Shown here one piece after another: positions 33,111-45,554 of a DNA stretch of 64,000 nt. A program made the translations under genes and the position numbers. The stretch is from Erodium maritimum (lineage: Eukaryota > Streptophyta > Magnoliopsida > Geraniales > Geraniaceae). Every line of letters begins with the position of its first letter. The stretch's first letter is position 1. The stretch is from assembly GCA_963921825.1 (NCBI GenBank), contig OY997591.1, positions 40,135,825 through 40,199,824 of the forward strand. The letters run 5' to 3'. Under the pieces are notes generated by a model. That model saw only the letters and a program-made list of their open reading frames with translations, was not told the DNA's origin and did not search any database.

Positions 33111-35283
33111 CCAAGACCCAACAGTAAAGTACGGGCTCTCAAGGCCACCCAAGACACAACTACACACAATCAACCTCCAGCATAAATAATGCCTCCAACA
33201 GTTCTAATATCAATAGTTTCACAAACAACCTCCAGGCATGGTCATATGCCTCCAGTACTCCTAATCTCGATAAGTTCGCAATCAACCTCCGGGCATGGTC
33301 ATATGCCTCCAGTAGTTCTATTATCGCTAAGTTCTCTGCTCCTACGACACTACTAAGTGTCACATGCATTCCCAATATTCGCTACGTTCCCGTATCATGC
33401 CTTTCTAATATTCAATAACCTACTCAACCCACGACACCCCGGTGTCACATGCAATTCTACTGTTAACTTTCCCTAGTCAGGGCCGAGATCCGGCTACTTT
33501 TCCCTACCTCGTGCGTGTTCTCCAAAAGCCAACCAACGAGCTCCGCTGTGATCTCAGTCACTCACCCAGCTTCCCTTTGTCTCGGTCCGCAGCACGATCT
33601 AAAGAACACAAGTTTAAGGCACTTAACATCTCGCAGGAATAAACTGAAATTCCATAAACTTAACGCCCAAACGTAACCCCGACAATGTCGATCACTCCCA
33701 AACTTCCCGATTACTCGACATTGTCGATAAAGGACCCGTAAAGGCCCGATTCGCCCGACATGGCGAATCTGCCCGGGTTTTGTAAATGCCCTTCCGGGGC
33801 TCCAAAAATTCCCGTTTTCGTTTCTACGGTCTTAGAATAATTCAAGGATCCCAATGCACTTGACGGAATCGAATTCCGACTTCCGAGTCAATTAATTAAC
33901 GTTTAAAGTTTCTAAAACCCGTTAATTACAACTTTTCCAATTTAATTCAAAATTTCGATTCAGTTATAGATAAATGGTCCGGGGAACGTTCTAGAACACC
34001 CGAACACGAAACCCGATAACCCGAGCATGTGGGCCCCACACGGCCATAATGGGAAAAATTCCCTTTTCGCCCCAAAACGTTCCTAACGAACTCCAAACCT
34101 CAACCATTCATCTTTAAACCAATCTTAAACAAGACCCAACCTTAATCAACCCATTTAAACTCAAACCCTAAAATTCAAACGTTCCAAAACGAAAATCGGT
34201 TAGATGCTCACCGTAGAGAATGTCGATGTGAGCTTGAATCTTCTATCGTTGAGACGATCCAACGGTTTGATCGACGGGAATCACCAAAACTTTCAACTTG
34301 TTCTTCTCTTTTCTCTCCTTCTTCTAACTCACTTTCTCTCTCTAAAAACCTCTCATTTTTCACAAAGTGGCCGAACACACCTCTATCTCTCATCTTTGTA
34401 TTTTTTCAAAACTAACACATAGCAAAAAGACCAAAACAACCCTCCTTTTCATTTTGTCTTTTCTTTAAAGTCAAGGGTAAAGTTGTCCTCCATTTTTCCT
34501 TCCACCACATTCATGACATGTGTCATGTGGGTCCCATGCCTTTTTGGAAAATATCTCCTAGATATTTTCAGTCAGATTCGCGAAATTCGGTCGTCTCGGG
34601 CCCCGAACGGGCACTTTTTCCAAGAAATTACGAAACTTCACGGGCTACAAGGAAACGGCTCAACTAAGACTGCTGCGACGACGGCTAAGCTTTTTGGATC
34701 CAAAACAGTCCTCGAATGGACCAAAACGTCGCTCGGTTGACTTTTCCAGCGAAAAGTCAACTTTTCCCAAATTGATCAGAAAGTTGCCCTGAGTCCCCTG
34801 GAACTCACTTTGGTCGATAACGGGGTCAACTTAAGTCCGGTATGACCCTCGGGGTCAAATTTAGGCTCAATCAAGTGTCTGCTGAAATTTTTTAAATTTT
34901 CTTGTTTTTCGCAGATTTGACTGGCGTTGACCGATAGTGGTTATTACAAGTACCAAGCAAACAAATGGATAACATGAGCAACTCACAGCAGAAGAGAAAA
35001 GAAAAAAAAAACTCTCAACCTAAATCTATCCCCACTCAAGCCAATGAAGACAGATAAAAGGACCCCCCCCCCCCCCCACATAGAAAAAACCCCAAGCCCA
35101 AAGTTCCTCACTAACCTAACCACACTCCCCAACCCTCCCAAACCCACCCAAAACCCCAGTCTTTCTGATCCAGTACCACCAGTTCCACACAAATTACACA
35201 GCAGAGAGTTTTCTCTTATAACACTCCAAAGGAGAATTAATCCAAGCCAAAAAGGAGAGAGAAAATTATTTGTTGAACACGGC

Positions 35284-36861
35284 CTAGAACAACTGATAAT
35301 AATCATTTTGAACTTGTTGCAGAATCTCCATAGGTTGAGGCCTTATGTTGTTGAAAATGATTTGGTTCCTCCCCAACCAAATCCTCCAGATAACAAAAAA
35401 TACCAATACTTTCCATTGTGAGATGACTTTAGGAGGTCCCAAATCTGTCCAAGAGATGAACCAATCTTTGATAGTCTCAGGACAAACAACTTTGATCCCC
35501 CACCAATCTAGACAAAGACACCACACATTCCAAGCAAAATTGCAACCCAGAGAGAGGTGATCAATCTCTTAAGGATCTTCAAGACAAAAGAGGCACCAAA
35601 TGTTAACTGAATAGATACTTCTGGCCAAATGAAAGCATTTAGTTGGCACAATATTCATACACAGTAGCCATATAAAACCAGTAATCTTAGGAGGAATTTT
35701 TGAACCCCACAATAACTTGGGCCAGATTAAATTATCCTCAACGTCCTCGTCCAAAAACTGGTACATTCTTTTAACTGAGAAACCCTTCTGATTCACAACC
35801 CAGGTAACCTTGTCTGGTGTCAAAGGAACCAAGGACACATTGTTGATCAAGTCATAGAGAAGTTCAAACAAGTCCTCTTCCCAACCTCTCAGCTCCCTCC
35901 TGAATATCAAAATCCAATCCCCATTCTCCCAAAACTGAGATACCAAAGCCTGCATCTGCTCGCTACGGTGATAAAGTCTTTGAAACATAACTTTAAGTGG
36001 AGTGTCTGAAACCCAAAGATCATCCCAAAATAAGATAGTATATCTTGAATTCACCTTCCAAACCAGGCCCCCCAACCCAAAAGCACTAGCAAATCTTGGA
36101 CAATCAAGGAGGGATTGAAGATGTCTCAAAAAGCACTGATCATTAACCAAAAGGAATTTGGACAAGTCCTAAGAGGAATAATCCCAACCATACTTTGAAC
36201 AGATGAGCAACTTCCATAAAGAATCTTATTCTAAGGCAAATCTCCACCATTATCTTTCCAACAAAGCCTGATTCATAATACTTAGCTTTTTGATCCCTAA
36301 ACCACCAGCACTCTTAGGTCTGCAAACCAAGTCCATCTCAACTTGTGTAAAACTTTCTTAGAAGTACTCCCATTCCAAAGGTACCTCTTCTGCCACTTTT
36401 CCAATTCTCTGATGACACCCTTGAGAGCTTTGAAGAGAGACATATAGTATAAAGGCAAAGAACTCAGAGAAGATTTGATTAAAGCCTTGAATTTCTCTAT
36501 CACAGGTTCCCAAGTTTTAAACCTTCTAGGATTTACACCTAATTTAAAACCCAAGTAATCAAAAGGTAACTGCATTGAGCTACAACCAAGTAACCAAGTA
36601 ACCTCATCCAAACTCATGATATTAGGATTGAGTATGAGGACTTTTGATTTTAGATAATTAATTTTTAAACCAGTGGTCTTTTGGAAGCAATTGAGGGTGT
36701 GTTTCAAATTGATAACTTGATTTCTCCCAGCCTTAATAAAAATCAAAGTATCATCTGCAAACTGCAGATGAGAGATCTCAGGCCCTGAATCACTACACTT
36801 AACACCAGAAAACATATTAGAAGAAGTTCCTTTGGCCATGAGTTGATGAAGGCTGGCGCCC
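35284..36861 (-). pseudogene. LINE ORF2 fragment: RT half and zinc-binding C-terminus
   Basis: The rightmost part encodes the RT palm end with the catalytic ISHLQFADDTLIFIK (near 36750) and DYLGFKLGVNPRR. The thumb region follows (SLSSLPLYYMSLFKALKGVI). After frame changes comes the WDDLWVSDTPL and IPPKITGFIWLLCMN block of the RT-associated zinc-binding domain (36165-35569), and finally WRIWLGRNQIIFNN near 35350. Endonuclease and the RT N-terminus are missing because the Athila LTR begins at 36862. Stops and frameshifts make it a pseudogene. Confidence 0.88.
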
Positions 36862-38297
36862 TGCGTTTTTAACACAGAAAATGACACGGCAAGCGTATCG
36901 GTCGTCAAGTAGTATTTTGGGATTTTTAGTTCCGAGTTATCAAACCCAAAGGAGCACGAGTCAAGCACGTTCTATCTCAAAGTTGTTGTCAAGCTATCTC
37001 GATTAAAAGATGGTTTTGTTTTAAAAACATAAAAAGTAAATAGTGAATGAAATGACAATGAACAAGTACTCGCAAAGCTTAGAAGAGTTTTAATTCAGAG
37101 AAAAAGTAATCTAAGGTCGTGGGTTCATAGAGACCGTTTCCAATGCATTTAAATGACGATGAACATTGTGCAGTTGTTCTGATTTTAGGGGCAACGAATT
37201 ATCTCTCAAACTAGTCCTAACTCCTCACGTTGTTTCAGACCCTAATGGAATCTAACCACCCAGCTCTCACGAATCAGGATGTAGGGAGACCCAAAGCATT
37301 ACGTTCTTTGATAATTTCTAATTTTCGGTTTGAACCCTATGGTTATTGCAATCGTGTTAACCTAGCTATCACTAGTCTAGATTTAAACCCAATTTGTATA
37401 AGATCTCTGACCTAATTGCAACCCACCTCTCACGAGTGTCAGATTGCAATTCCCACCTTCTATCAGGCCTACCCGGGAGATAGAGCATTAAGCTTAAATC
37501 AAATACAAACCCTAAATCAAATCATTCTACACAATCCTCATTCGTACAATCAACACATTGGAAAACAAATCTCTAATCCCCCATAACCCTTAGATTATGG
37601 GGTTTTAGTTACTCATGAGCAAGGAAGAAGAAAACACCATTGATGAACATAGACAAAGCTTCATAATTGAACAAAGTAGAGAAATACAATACCCAATATT
37701 TGATTACAATGATTTTCTTCAAGTGGAAATCCTCTCCTCTAGCTTGTTCTGAACTCTCCTTTCTTCTTAACTCTCAAAATTACAAGATAGATCTGTTGGA
37801 AGGCTGAATTTTGAGTTAAATAGGGTAAAAATCGAATCTGAAACGAGTTAGGGAAGCCAGTTTGTGCGTGCGTCACGGCTCCTTGATGGGACCCGTCACG
37901 GACCATGTCACGGTTCCTTGATGGATCAGAGAGTTTTGGCGAAATTGTGTCCTCGTCACGGCTCCGTGACCCTACATGTGTCACGGATCCGTGATGGCCC
38001 TTGACGAAAGTTGTAGATCTCCGAATTCCCTTCGATTTGACATAAAATTCAAGGCAATCAGAGTTTTTAAGAAGAAGTTATGCCCTCTGAAAGATCAGGC
38101 AACTTCCAAAACTCCTAAAACCGGGGTTTCCTCTATTTTAGCCCCTTTTTCGATCAAATCACCTACAAAATATAATGAGAGACACAATACGAGTAATGAG
38201 AGAAAAATGATCCAAATTATGCAATCCCGGGACTAAAATGCTCAAGAATGAGGGCTAAAAACATCTAGAATCGATGCAATTTATGTCCACATCAACA
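36862..38297 (-). repeat. Athila-type 3' LTR (1.44 kb)
   Basis: On the plus strand it runs TGCGTTTTTAACACAG...CCACATCAACA. The right border is set by the polypurine tract that follows. The left border is the point where LINE sequence stops; the TG start is inferred. No partner LTR lies in the window, so divergence cannot be measured. Confidence 0.75.
37873..37994. repeat. Cluster of 14-bp palindromic TCACGG-N-TCC-N-TGA motifs
   Basis: Four copies lie at 37873-37886, 37908-37921, 37956-37969 and 37981-37994. The last, TCACGGATCCGTGA, is a perfect palindrome. A partial copy is at 37896. They sit in the Athila LTR with irregular spacing (35, 48, 25). Confidence 0.7.
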
Positions 38298-38315
38298 CCC
38301 CACACTTAAACTTTT
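38298..38315 (-). other. Athila polypurine tract
   Basis: The minus strand reads AAAAGTTTAAGTGTGGGG directly before the LTR start TGTTGATGTGG, a typical polypurine tract for second-strand priming. Confidence 0.8.
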
Positions 38316-40300
38316 CTCGTCCCGAGAAAACTAAACTAAGAAAGCATTTTAAAGATATGTCCCGATTAAACCCCGAGGTTCACCTCGATAGGAGGAGTCC
38401 GAACCTCCTTTATTCAAAACAACAAAAAGTAAAGATGCACGTGCAATGCATGAATCCTACATCTAATGCATTCCTAAAACATACTATATGATGCATGAAA
38501 AGGGGCACAAAAAGCAGGTGATGTTCAAAGTCGTGCATAGAGGATCACATGGGTTTTCTCAGAGTCGCCACACACCAAAATCTTACACTCATCAAAGAAG
38601 CATATGAACCAATGAATTCATTAAAATAGGATGCTACTCACATTAAAGAGTGAACTCTTTCCATTTAAACTTGCATTCACTCATTCACCATAACTGTGTG
38701 TATCCTCATTTCCCCATACATGGAGTTTAGAGATTCATATGCTATCATGCTAGACCCATCTCCACTAATTGTAAGGAACCATGATTATTCAAGAATCAGA
38801 AAGGTCTTTAATTCGGTTTGTAATGTAAGGCTAGGTAAAGGGTAGGGAAGGATAATCAAAAGAAGCTCAAATAAATATCTCAAGACAAAGCTGCTTCATT
38901 CTCACACCCACAAAGCATGTCACACTTCCCAAACCCCATTTGTTTACCATCCAACTCTTGCAATCTCTAATAACATTTTTTTATTGAATAGCTAATGGTA
39001 GCACTGATATGTCATAGCTATCCATAAGTTCACCATCTTTCTAAACCATTATCGAGCCTTACTCCATACTTATTTTTTTCTAAGGAATTTGTTTTTTTTT
39101 TCATATCCCTTTTTCTTTTCTTTTCTTTTTCTTTGGGGTAAGGCGATAATAAAATTATTATCAGTACACACCAATGGCATGTTACCCTTTCATCAATTTT
39201 TTCTCTCTTTCGCTCACTCATTATCCCAAAAGTAACCCCTCTCAATGAAGCAACTAAGCCTAGAGATATGGGTTCAAATAACAGTGAGGATATATAAATG
39301 AAACAAAAGGCACATAGGATAATAATGTCGGGTTAAAAAACGAAAGGCTTAGGCTCAAATGGGTGACTAAGAGATTTAATCATGCAAGGGTGGGCAATTT
39401 TTAGCTCAAACGATCCATAGATGGCCTAAAATCATTTTCCTAAACAACCATGTTCCTTATTCTTATTTCGCCTCGAATGGGTCGCACATGTAGTTCTAGA
39501 CTCAAATTACCATGCACAAGAGTCAAAGGAAAACACACGAGGTCTAGCAAACAATCAAATGCAAGTGGACGAGTTAATCCTAATGTATGTGCTTTCACTA
39601 CTTATTCGATTCATTAATGCGCATATACAACTTTGATTTATGCAAGGAAATAAGCATATGTAACAATTCAATCATTGAAACCTTAAGATCATACACACTA
39701 GACTCAACATATCACCAGAAAATATTTTTTGATTTTTTTTCAAAATTTTCAATTTTTTTGGATTTTTCAAAAATTTATAACACGAAATGATGCATGAGCA
39801 CACAAAAGAAAACACAAAATGCAAGACATACCCCACCCCACACTTTAAAACTAAGCATTGTCCCCAATGCGACTCAATCCTACACATGCTCCTAGCCTCA
39901 TAACTAACAACCCCACACTTATAATCAGCATATACACAATTCACGAAATCCTATATGCATGTTTTATCAGCACGACAATTCGGGCGCTCAACGCCCACCA
40001 GATAGCATAAGGAAATACGATAGCGGAATACAATAATAATAGGAAGGGAAGAGATACTGCCCCTCGAAGAACCGCTATGCGAAGTGCACTGACTGTGGGA
40101 ATCCTCGTGCATGGATGAATGAAAAGCCATTTCGCCCAAGTGAGTTCTCAAGAACTCGGCGCCAACAACTATGCTTCCATCCTGTATCACCAACTTGCAC
40201 AAATAGTCAGAAAATAAGAGCAAGACATAACATATACAAAACAAAGAGGGTAGGGATATTGGGTTGCCTCCCAACAAGCGCATTTGTTTATCTTCGTTAG
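38316..40300 (-). other. Athila 3' non-coding region, env position
   Basis: About 2 kb with no stable frame. Athila elements can carry an env-like ORF here, but I see no membrane-protein frame, only scattered short frames and T-rich tracts (39060-39140, 39720-39780). A second CCCCACACTT word with AAGCATTGTCCCCAATGCG (near 39840) is of a type common in this region of Athila relatives. Confidence 0.55.
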
Positions 40301-40309
40301 CTCAACTAT

Positions 40310-40370
40310 AAGGCGGCCAAGGCCGCCTTTTGAGCCTCAAGGCTCATTGGAGAGCGCTGTCAAGCTCTCC
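40310..40370. other. Three consecutive hairpins
   Basis: AAGGCGGCC/GGCCGCCTT (40310-40329), TGAGCC-TCAA-GGCTCA (40331-40346) and GGAGAGC/GCTCTCC with an 8-base loop (40349-40370) follow one another almost without spacing. The middle one overlaps the stop codon of the gag-protease frame. See findings. Confidence 0.65.
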
Positions 40371-42277
40371 CTCGCCCATACACCTTTAATTATCTGCTTG
40401 GGCTTTTTCCACAAGTTCACCACCAAGCTTAAATCATTCTCTACGAGGACCCTACATATGCAACACGATGGATTGCAACATTGAATATGATTTAACGTGT
40501 CACCTAGGGTCTTACTTTTCTGCTGAAGTGCCTGCAATAATTCTTCCTCCCTGTCATTAGATAAATCAGATGATATAACAATAGGGTATAAGTCATCATC
40601 ATTCAAATAAACATACTTTAAATTATTAGGGAGGACTCTCAACTCACATTGTGGATTTGGAAGGGCTTGTACCTTAGAATCATGTGAAATTTCTAAGTGG
40701 GCTACCGACTCATGTTTATATATGTGTTCCATAACTTCACATGTAGGAGAAGTGGTCCCCTTTTTAATTCCATTCCTTCCTTTCATATGGAATTCTTCTT
40801 GTTGCTCACCATATCTAAATATTATTGACCCGTTCACCACATCAATTAAAGTCCTCGGTGTGGCCAAAAACGGTCTCCCCAAAATAAGAGGAATCGCATG
40901 ATCCTCTTCCATGTCTAGAACTACAAAATCAGCAGGATAGATAAATTCTCCTACCTTGACTAACACATCTTCTACAACTCCCCTAGGGTATTTAATTGAC
41001 ATGTCTGCTAGTTGTAAAGTAATTGAAGATGGTGTTGGTTCATCCCCAAGTCCTAGTTTCTTCAATACTGAAAGGGGCATAAGATTTACACTCGCTCCTA
41101 GGTCACATAAGGACTTTGCAAATGAAACTTTACCTATCTCACATGGAACAGTGAAACTACCTAGGTCCTTCAGTTTAGGGGGTAATTTATTTAATAATAT
41201 GGCAGAACATTCTTCAGTCAAATTCACAATCTCCCCATCTAATAATTTTCTCTTGCTAGCTAATAACTTTTTCAAGAATTGAGCGATTTTAGGCATTTGA
41301 GTTATAGCTTCAAGAAAAGGAATGTTAATGTCAAGCCTTCTAAACACATTCAAAAATTTATCATATTGACTATCAGGCTTATTTTTCTTAATTACTGAAG
41401 GAAATGGGAGAGGAGGCGGAGTCCAAGTTTCTGAGTCAACTTTGGATTCCCTTACCTTCTCACCTGTGGCATGCATATTGGCCTCTGTCTCTTGACTGCT
41501 TTTATCGGTAGCAACCTCTCTGGGCTGCGGCAGATCAACACTTTTTTCTTGACTTGAATCCTCGAGCTCTTTTCCACTTCTCAACATAATGGCATTCACG
41601 CTTTCTCTTGGATTCCTCTCGGTGTCACTAGGTAGGGATCCTGGAGGTCTGTAGTTCGCTGTTGTGGCAACCTGTCCTAGCTGAGTCTGTATTGATCTAT
41701 AGTTGTTATTTGCTTCAGCTTGTTTCCTAAGCAGCTGCATTATCTGCTGATCTCTATCCTCTAACCGCTTGTGTATTTTCCTGTTCTCCTCCTCTTGTAG
41801 CCTATTCTTCTCCTCCTGTAGCTTATTCTTCTCCTCCTGATTCAGAGGTCGCTTGTGTTTTAAGGATTTCTCTGCTGGTTGCCCTGATTCAGAGGTCGCT
41901 GATTGAATCCGGGAGGTATTGGATTTTGGCTTCTTTGATTCTGATCTCCTCCCCATTTGAGCTCAGGGCGATCTTTCAAACCCTCATTATAGGTATTGGA
42001 ATAAGGGTCGTAGTTCCTCCCTTGGTTGTTGTTATGATTCACCCAATTAGCCTCCTCATAGTTCCATGGATTAGGTTGTGGCGATTGTCCATGCATGCCT
42101 GCCATCATCAGCTTCATTTCTTTTAACTGCTCCATGACTTGATTTATTTCTGCTGCTGAGTTGACTGAATTGTCTGTAGACCCTCCAGGTGCTCTTTCAG
42201 AATGCCAAGCATCATTGGACATTATATTATCTAGAATTTCTTGGCATTCTTGTAGAGTGTGTTTGGTGAACGAGCCA
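40337..42277 (-). pseudogene. Athila gag C-terminus and aspartic protease
   Basis: The frame 42277-41860 encodes the gag tail (HTLQECQEILDNIMSNDAWH, then a Gln/Asn-rich stretch). After an overlap or frameshift, 41956-40337 encodes a charged coiled-coil-like stretch (repeats of QEEKNRLQEEENR), NAIMLRSGKELED and a retropepsin. In the retropepsin LCDLGASVNLMPLSV carries the active-site region as DLG rather than DTG or DSG, followed by IPLILGRPFLATPRTLIDV. It ends in the linker towards RT, but RT itself is absent and a TGA closes the frame at 40337. The protease frame is over 500 codons without a stop, notably better kept than its surroundings. Confidence 0.85.
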
Positions 42278-42538
42278 TGTCACGCCCCAATTTCAGTAAA
42301 CCGAACTCGGGACGCGAACATTTAAAATAATAAAACATTTAGTTGTCTTTTTCATAAATCACCGTTTGTTCAACAAAAATAATATTTACAACTTAAAATA
42401 CGTCCCAACAAGTGGACAAAAGTATGGTATCCGTCGCTAGACTCAAAATAAAACCCAGAAACCCGCTCCTAGCTCTTCAAGCTTCAGAAGCTCCCCTAGT
42501 CCAACCTGCAACCAGTACCTGTAGGAAAAGCAGCTAGG

Positions 42539-42556
42539 GGTGAGCGTTCGCTCACC
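42539..42556. promoter_or_regulatory. Conserved LTR hairpin with pyrimidine-CAG/GT flank
   Basis: A perfect GGTGAGCG/CGCTCACC stem, as in the other Tekay LTRs. Confidence 0.55.
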
Positions 42557-42778
42557 ACCACGGATAACAGACTGACTACGGAATAATTAGCAGACGATGC
42601 CGGTAACACCAACAATAAACTCAACACCGGGGGAAACTATCCCCAACCCAAGTACTCCGACTGACACACACCCACTGTTACCTTCCTTGACCAACTCAAC
42701 ACTCTGACACGTAAAGTAGACCTGACACAACGATCACGACCTCTTCCAAGGACTCAAGGACCACCACGCAAAACCCAA

Positions 42779-43170
42779 GATCACAAAGGATCGTACACCA
42801 AACAAGATCACAAAGGATCGCACACCAAGCAAGATCACAAAGGATCGCATACCAGCTGCCCAGTAACCTCCCTCACCAGACTCAACCTCAAACTCGTAAT
42901 GTAAACCCGACACAACCATTTATGACCTCCTCCAAAGACACGAACTCGGATCAGGCTAGCCAAAGAATGCTCACAACCTGCCGAGACTCGAACACGGATC
43001 AGGCCAGCCAAAGAATGCTCGTAACCCGCCGAGACTCGAACACGGAACATGCCAGCCAAAGAATGCTCGTAACCTGCCGAGACCCGTATTTGGTCAGGCC
43101 AGCCAAAGAATGCTCGTAACCTGTCGAGACTCGAATTTGGTCAGGCCAGCCAAAGAATGCCCGTAACCTG
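42779..43170. repeat. 27-bp and 48-bp repeats in LTR
   Basis: Three 27-bp units (42779, 42806, 42833) and then about five 46-48-bp units from 42950. The latter are of mixed types (GGATCAGGCC, GGAACATGCC, TTTGGTCAGGCC). Confidence 0.85.
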
Positions 43171-43490
43171 CCAAAATCCACACCACTCCCCGACACGAAG
43201 TCGGGTTACTAACCTCGGGCAAACACAATCACAAACACAAGCAAAGCTCAACAAACAGTAACAAGACCAGGTTCAACACTCCACAGGCACTCATGGCCAC
43301 CCAAGACACCAACAGTAAAACACGGACTCAACAACCCACGGGCACTCACGGCATCCCAAGACACACCAACCATAACTCACGGGCTCAACAACCCCACGAC
43401 ACTCACGGCCACCCAAGACACATCAACGGTAACTCACGGGCTCAACAACCAAACGGGCACTCATGGCCACCCAAGACACACCAGTAACAC

Positions 43491-43790
43491 GGGCTCTCAT
43501 GGCCACCCAAGACACAACAGTAACACGGGCTCTCATGGCCACCCAAGACACAATAATAAAGTACGGGCTCTTATGGCCACCCAAGACACAATAATAAAGT
43601 ACGGGCTCTCATGGCCACCCAAGACACGATAGCAACCCGGGCTCTCATGGCCACCCAAGACACAACAATAAAGTACGGGCTCTCATGGCCACCCAAGACA
43701 CGACAGTAACCCGGGCTCTCATGGCCACCCAAGACACAACAATAAAGTACGGGCTCTCATGGCCACCCAAGACACGAATTACACAAACAA
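43491..43790. repeat. Alternating 36/38-bp minisatellite, eight units
   Basis: GGGCTCTCATGGCCACCCAAG starts at 43491, 43527, 43565, 43603, 43639, 43677, 43713 and 43751, giving spacings 36, 38, 38, 36, 38, 36, 38. The 38-base units carry an AATAAAGTA spacer. The 36-base units carry a GTAACA/GTAACCC-type spacer. Confidence 0.9.
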
Positions 43791-45554
43791 CCTCCGGCAT
43801 AACCAATGCCTCCAACAGTCCTAATATCAACAGTTTCACAATCAACCTCCGGGCATGGTCATATGCCTCCAGTAATTCTAATAACGTTAAGTTCTCTGCT
43901 CCTACGACACTCCTAAGTGTCACATGCATTTCCAATATTCGCTACGTTCCCGTATCATGCCTTTCTAATATTCGATAAACCTACTTAACCCACGACACCC
44001 CGGTGTCACATGCATTTCTACTGTTAACTTTCCCTAGTCAGGGCCGAGATCCGGCTACTTTTCCCTACCTCGTGCGTGTTTTCAAAGGCCAACCAACGAG
44101 CTCCGGTGATGATCTCAGTCACTCACCCAGCTTTCCCTTGCCTCGGTCCGTGGCACGATCTAAAAGAACACAATTTTAAGGCTCTTAACAACTCGCAGGA
44201 ATAAGCTGAAAATCATTAAACTTGATGCCCAAACTTAACCCCGACAATGTCGATCACTCCCAAACTTCCCAATTACTCGACATTGTCGATAAGGGACCCG
44301 TAATGGCCCGATTCGCCCGACATGGCGAATCTGCCCGGGTTTCGTAAATGCCCTTCCGGGGCTCCAAAAATTCCCGTTTTTGTTTCTACGGTCTTAGAAT
44401 AATTCAAGGGTCTCAATGTACTTGACAGAATCGAATTCCGACTTCCGAGTCAATTAATTAACGTTTAAAGTTTCTAAACCCGATAATTATAGCTTTTCCA
44501 ATTTAATTCCAAATTTCGATTCGGTTAAGGATAAATGGTCCGGGGAACGTTCTAGAACTCCCGAACACTAAACCCGAGCACCCGAGCACGTGGGCCCCAC
44601 CCGACCCACTTGGCCGTGGGCCCTAGGGCTCAAAGTGGGGCTCGGCCACCATGGTGGTGGCTGGTCCCAGCTCTGGCCAGCCACCCCATGGTCGGCCGGC
44701 CACCACCCACGGTGGCCGGAGCTCCTCCCGAGCTTCCAGTCACAGGAAAACATGCTCCTTCACCTCCAAACACCTCCAAAACGTCTCCAACAATTCCCCC
44801 AACCTCAATACACCCTAAACTAATAGTTTTACGCAAATCCTAACTTTCAAAATTAATCAAAACGGGAATCGGTTCGGTGTATACCGTAGAGGAGGATGAG
44901 GGGAGTTCGATTGCTCCTTGCCTTGAGACGATCCAATGTATGGATGAGCGTGAATAGTAGCAAACTTCCCAAGCTTCCTTCTCTTTTCTCTCTTCTTCTC
45001 CTTCTCTCTAAAAACACTAACTTTTCAAAAACCCACCCCTTTCTCTCACATATGGCCGAACCCCCTCACTTTGTTGTCTTCTTGTTTTTCCCAACAAACC
45101 TAACACCACCACTTGGTTGACAAGTGGCAAGGTGGGTCCCACACCTTTTGGAAAATATCTCCTAGATATTTTCCAATCAGATTCGCGAAAAACGGACGTT
45201 TCGGGCCCCGAACGGACACTTTTCCTCAAGAAATTCCGAAACTTGACGGGCTGCAATGAAACGGCTCAACTAAGACCGCTGCGACGACGGCTAAGCTTTT
45301 TGGATCCAAAACGGTCCTCGAATGGACCAAAACGTCGCTCGGTTGACTTTTCCAACGAAAAGTCAACATTTCCCAAATTGGTCAGGAAGTTGCCCTAAGT
45401 CCCCCGGAACTCACTTTGGTCGATAACGGGGTCAACTTAAGTCCGGTATGACACTCGGGGTCATTTTAGGTTCAATTAAGTGTCAGTCTTAAAAAATTTA
45501 AATTTTCCTGTTTTTCGCAGGTTTGACTGGCGTTGACCGGGAATGGTTATTACA

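Larger units (their letters stand above)
31637..34948 (-). repeat. Solo Tekay-type LTR with TSD AGTAC
   Basis: The LTR runs TATCACGCCCC (TG decayed to TA) to GGTTATTACA and is flanked by a perfect AGTAC duplication (31632-31636, 34949-34953). At 3.3 kb it is the longest copy, because its arrays are expanded: a 27-bp repeat (32147-32222), the 48-bp array (32313-32550) and a 57-bp array (32640-33110). The insertion point is in the LINE 3' UTR. Confidence 0.95.
31174..36861 (-). mobile_element. LINE (L1-type), 5' part cut off by Athila insertion
   Basis: The poly(T) at 31174-31186 is the 3' tail of a minus-strand LINE. Its 3' UTR is split by the solo LTR 31637-34948. The ORF2 C-terminus and part of RT lie at 35284-36861. 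At 36861 the sequence changes to an Athila LTR in the middle of the RT domain, so the rest of the LINE was displaced to the right and is not seen in this window. A run of 15 C lies at 35063-35077. Confidence 0.85.
36862..42277 (-). mobile_element. Athila-type Ty3-gypsy element lacking RT, RNase H and integrase
   Basis: A minus-strand element with 3' LTR 36862-38297, polypurine tract 38298-38315, a long 3' non-coding region, and gag plus protease at 40337-42277. The pol segment after the protease is missing. The gag end is interrupted by a Tekay LTR at 42278, so the 5' LTR is outside or lost. It entered the LINE on its left in the middle of the RT domain. The sequence NAIMLRSGKEL, the LGRPFLATPRTLIDV block and the GGTTGCCTCCCAACAAGCGC word near 40262 are typical of Athila relatives. 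Confidence 0.85.
42278..45554 (-). repeat. 3' LTR of the gag-only Tekay derivative
   Basis: The LTR runs TGTCACGCCCC...GGTTATTACA, 3.28 kb. It carries the 27-bp repeat (42779-42853), the 48-bp array (42945-43170), a 57-bp-type array (43270-43470), a regular 36/38-bp array (43491-43790), the hairpin 42539-42556 and the twin palindromes. Confidence 0.93.

Noticed and set aside
39030-39245. Lys/Glu-rich short frame in the Athila 3' region
   Set aside because: Derived from T-rich tracts and shows no env-like features such as membrane segments.
43491-43790. Regular repeats considered as a CRISPR-like array
   Set aside because: Spacers are near-identical, spacing is 36-38 bases, and the array lies in a plant LTR. 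It is a minisatellite.
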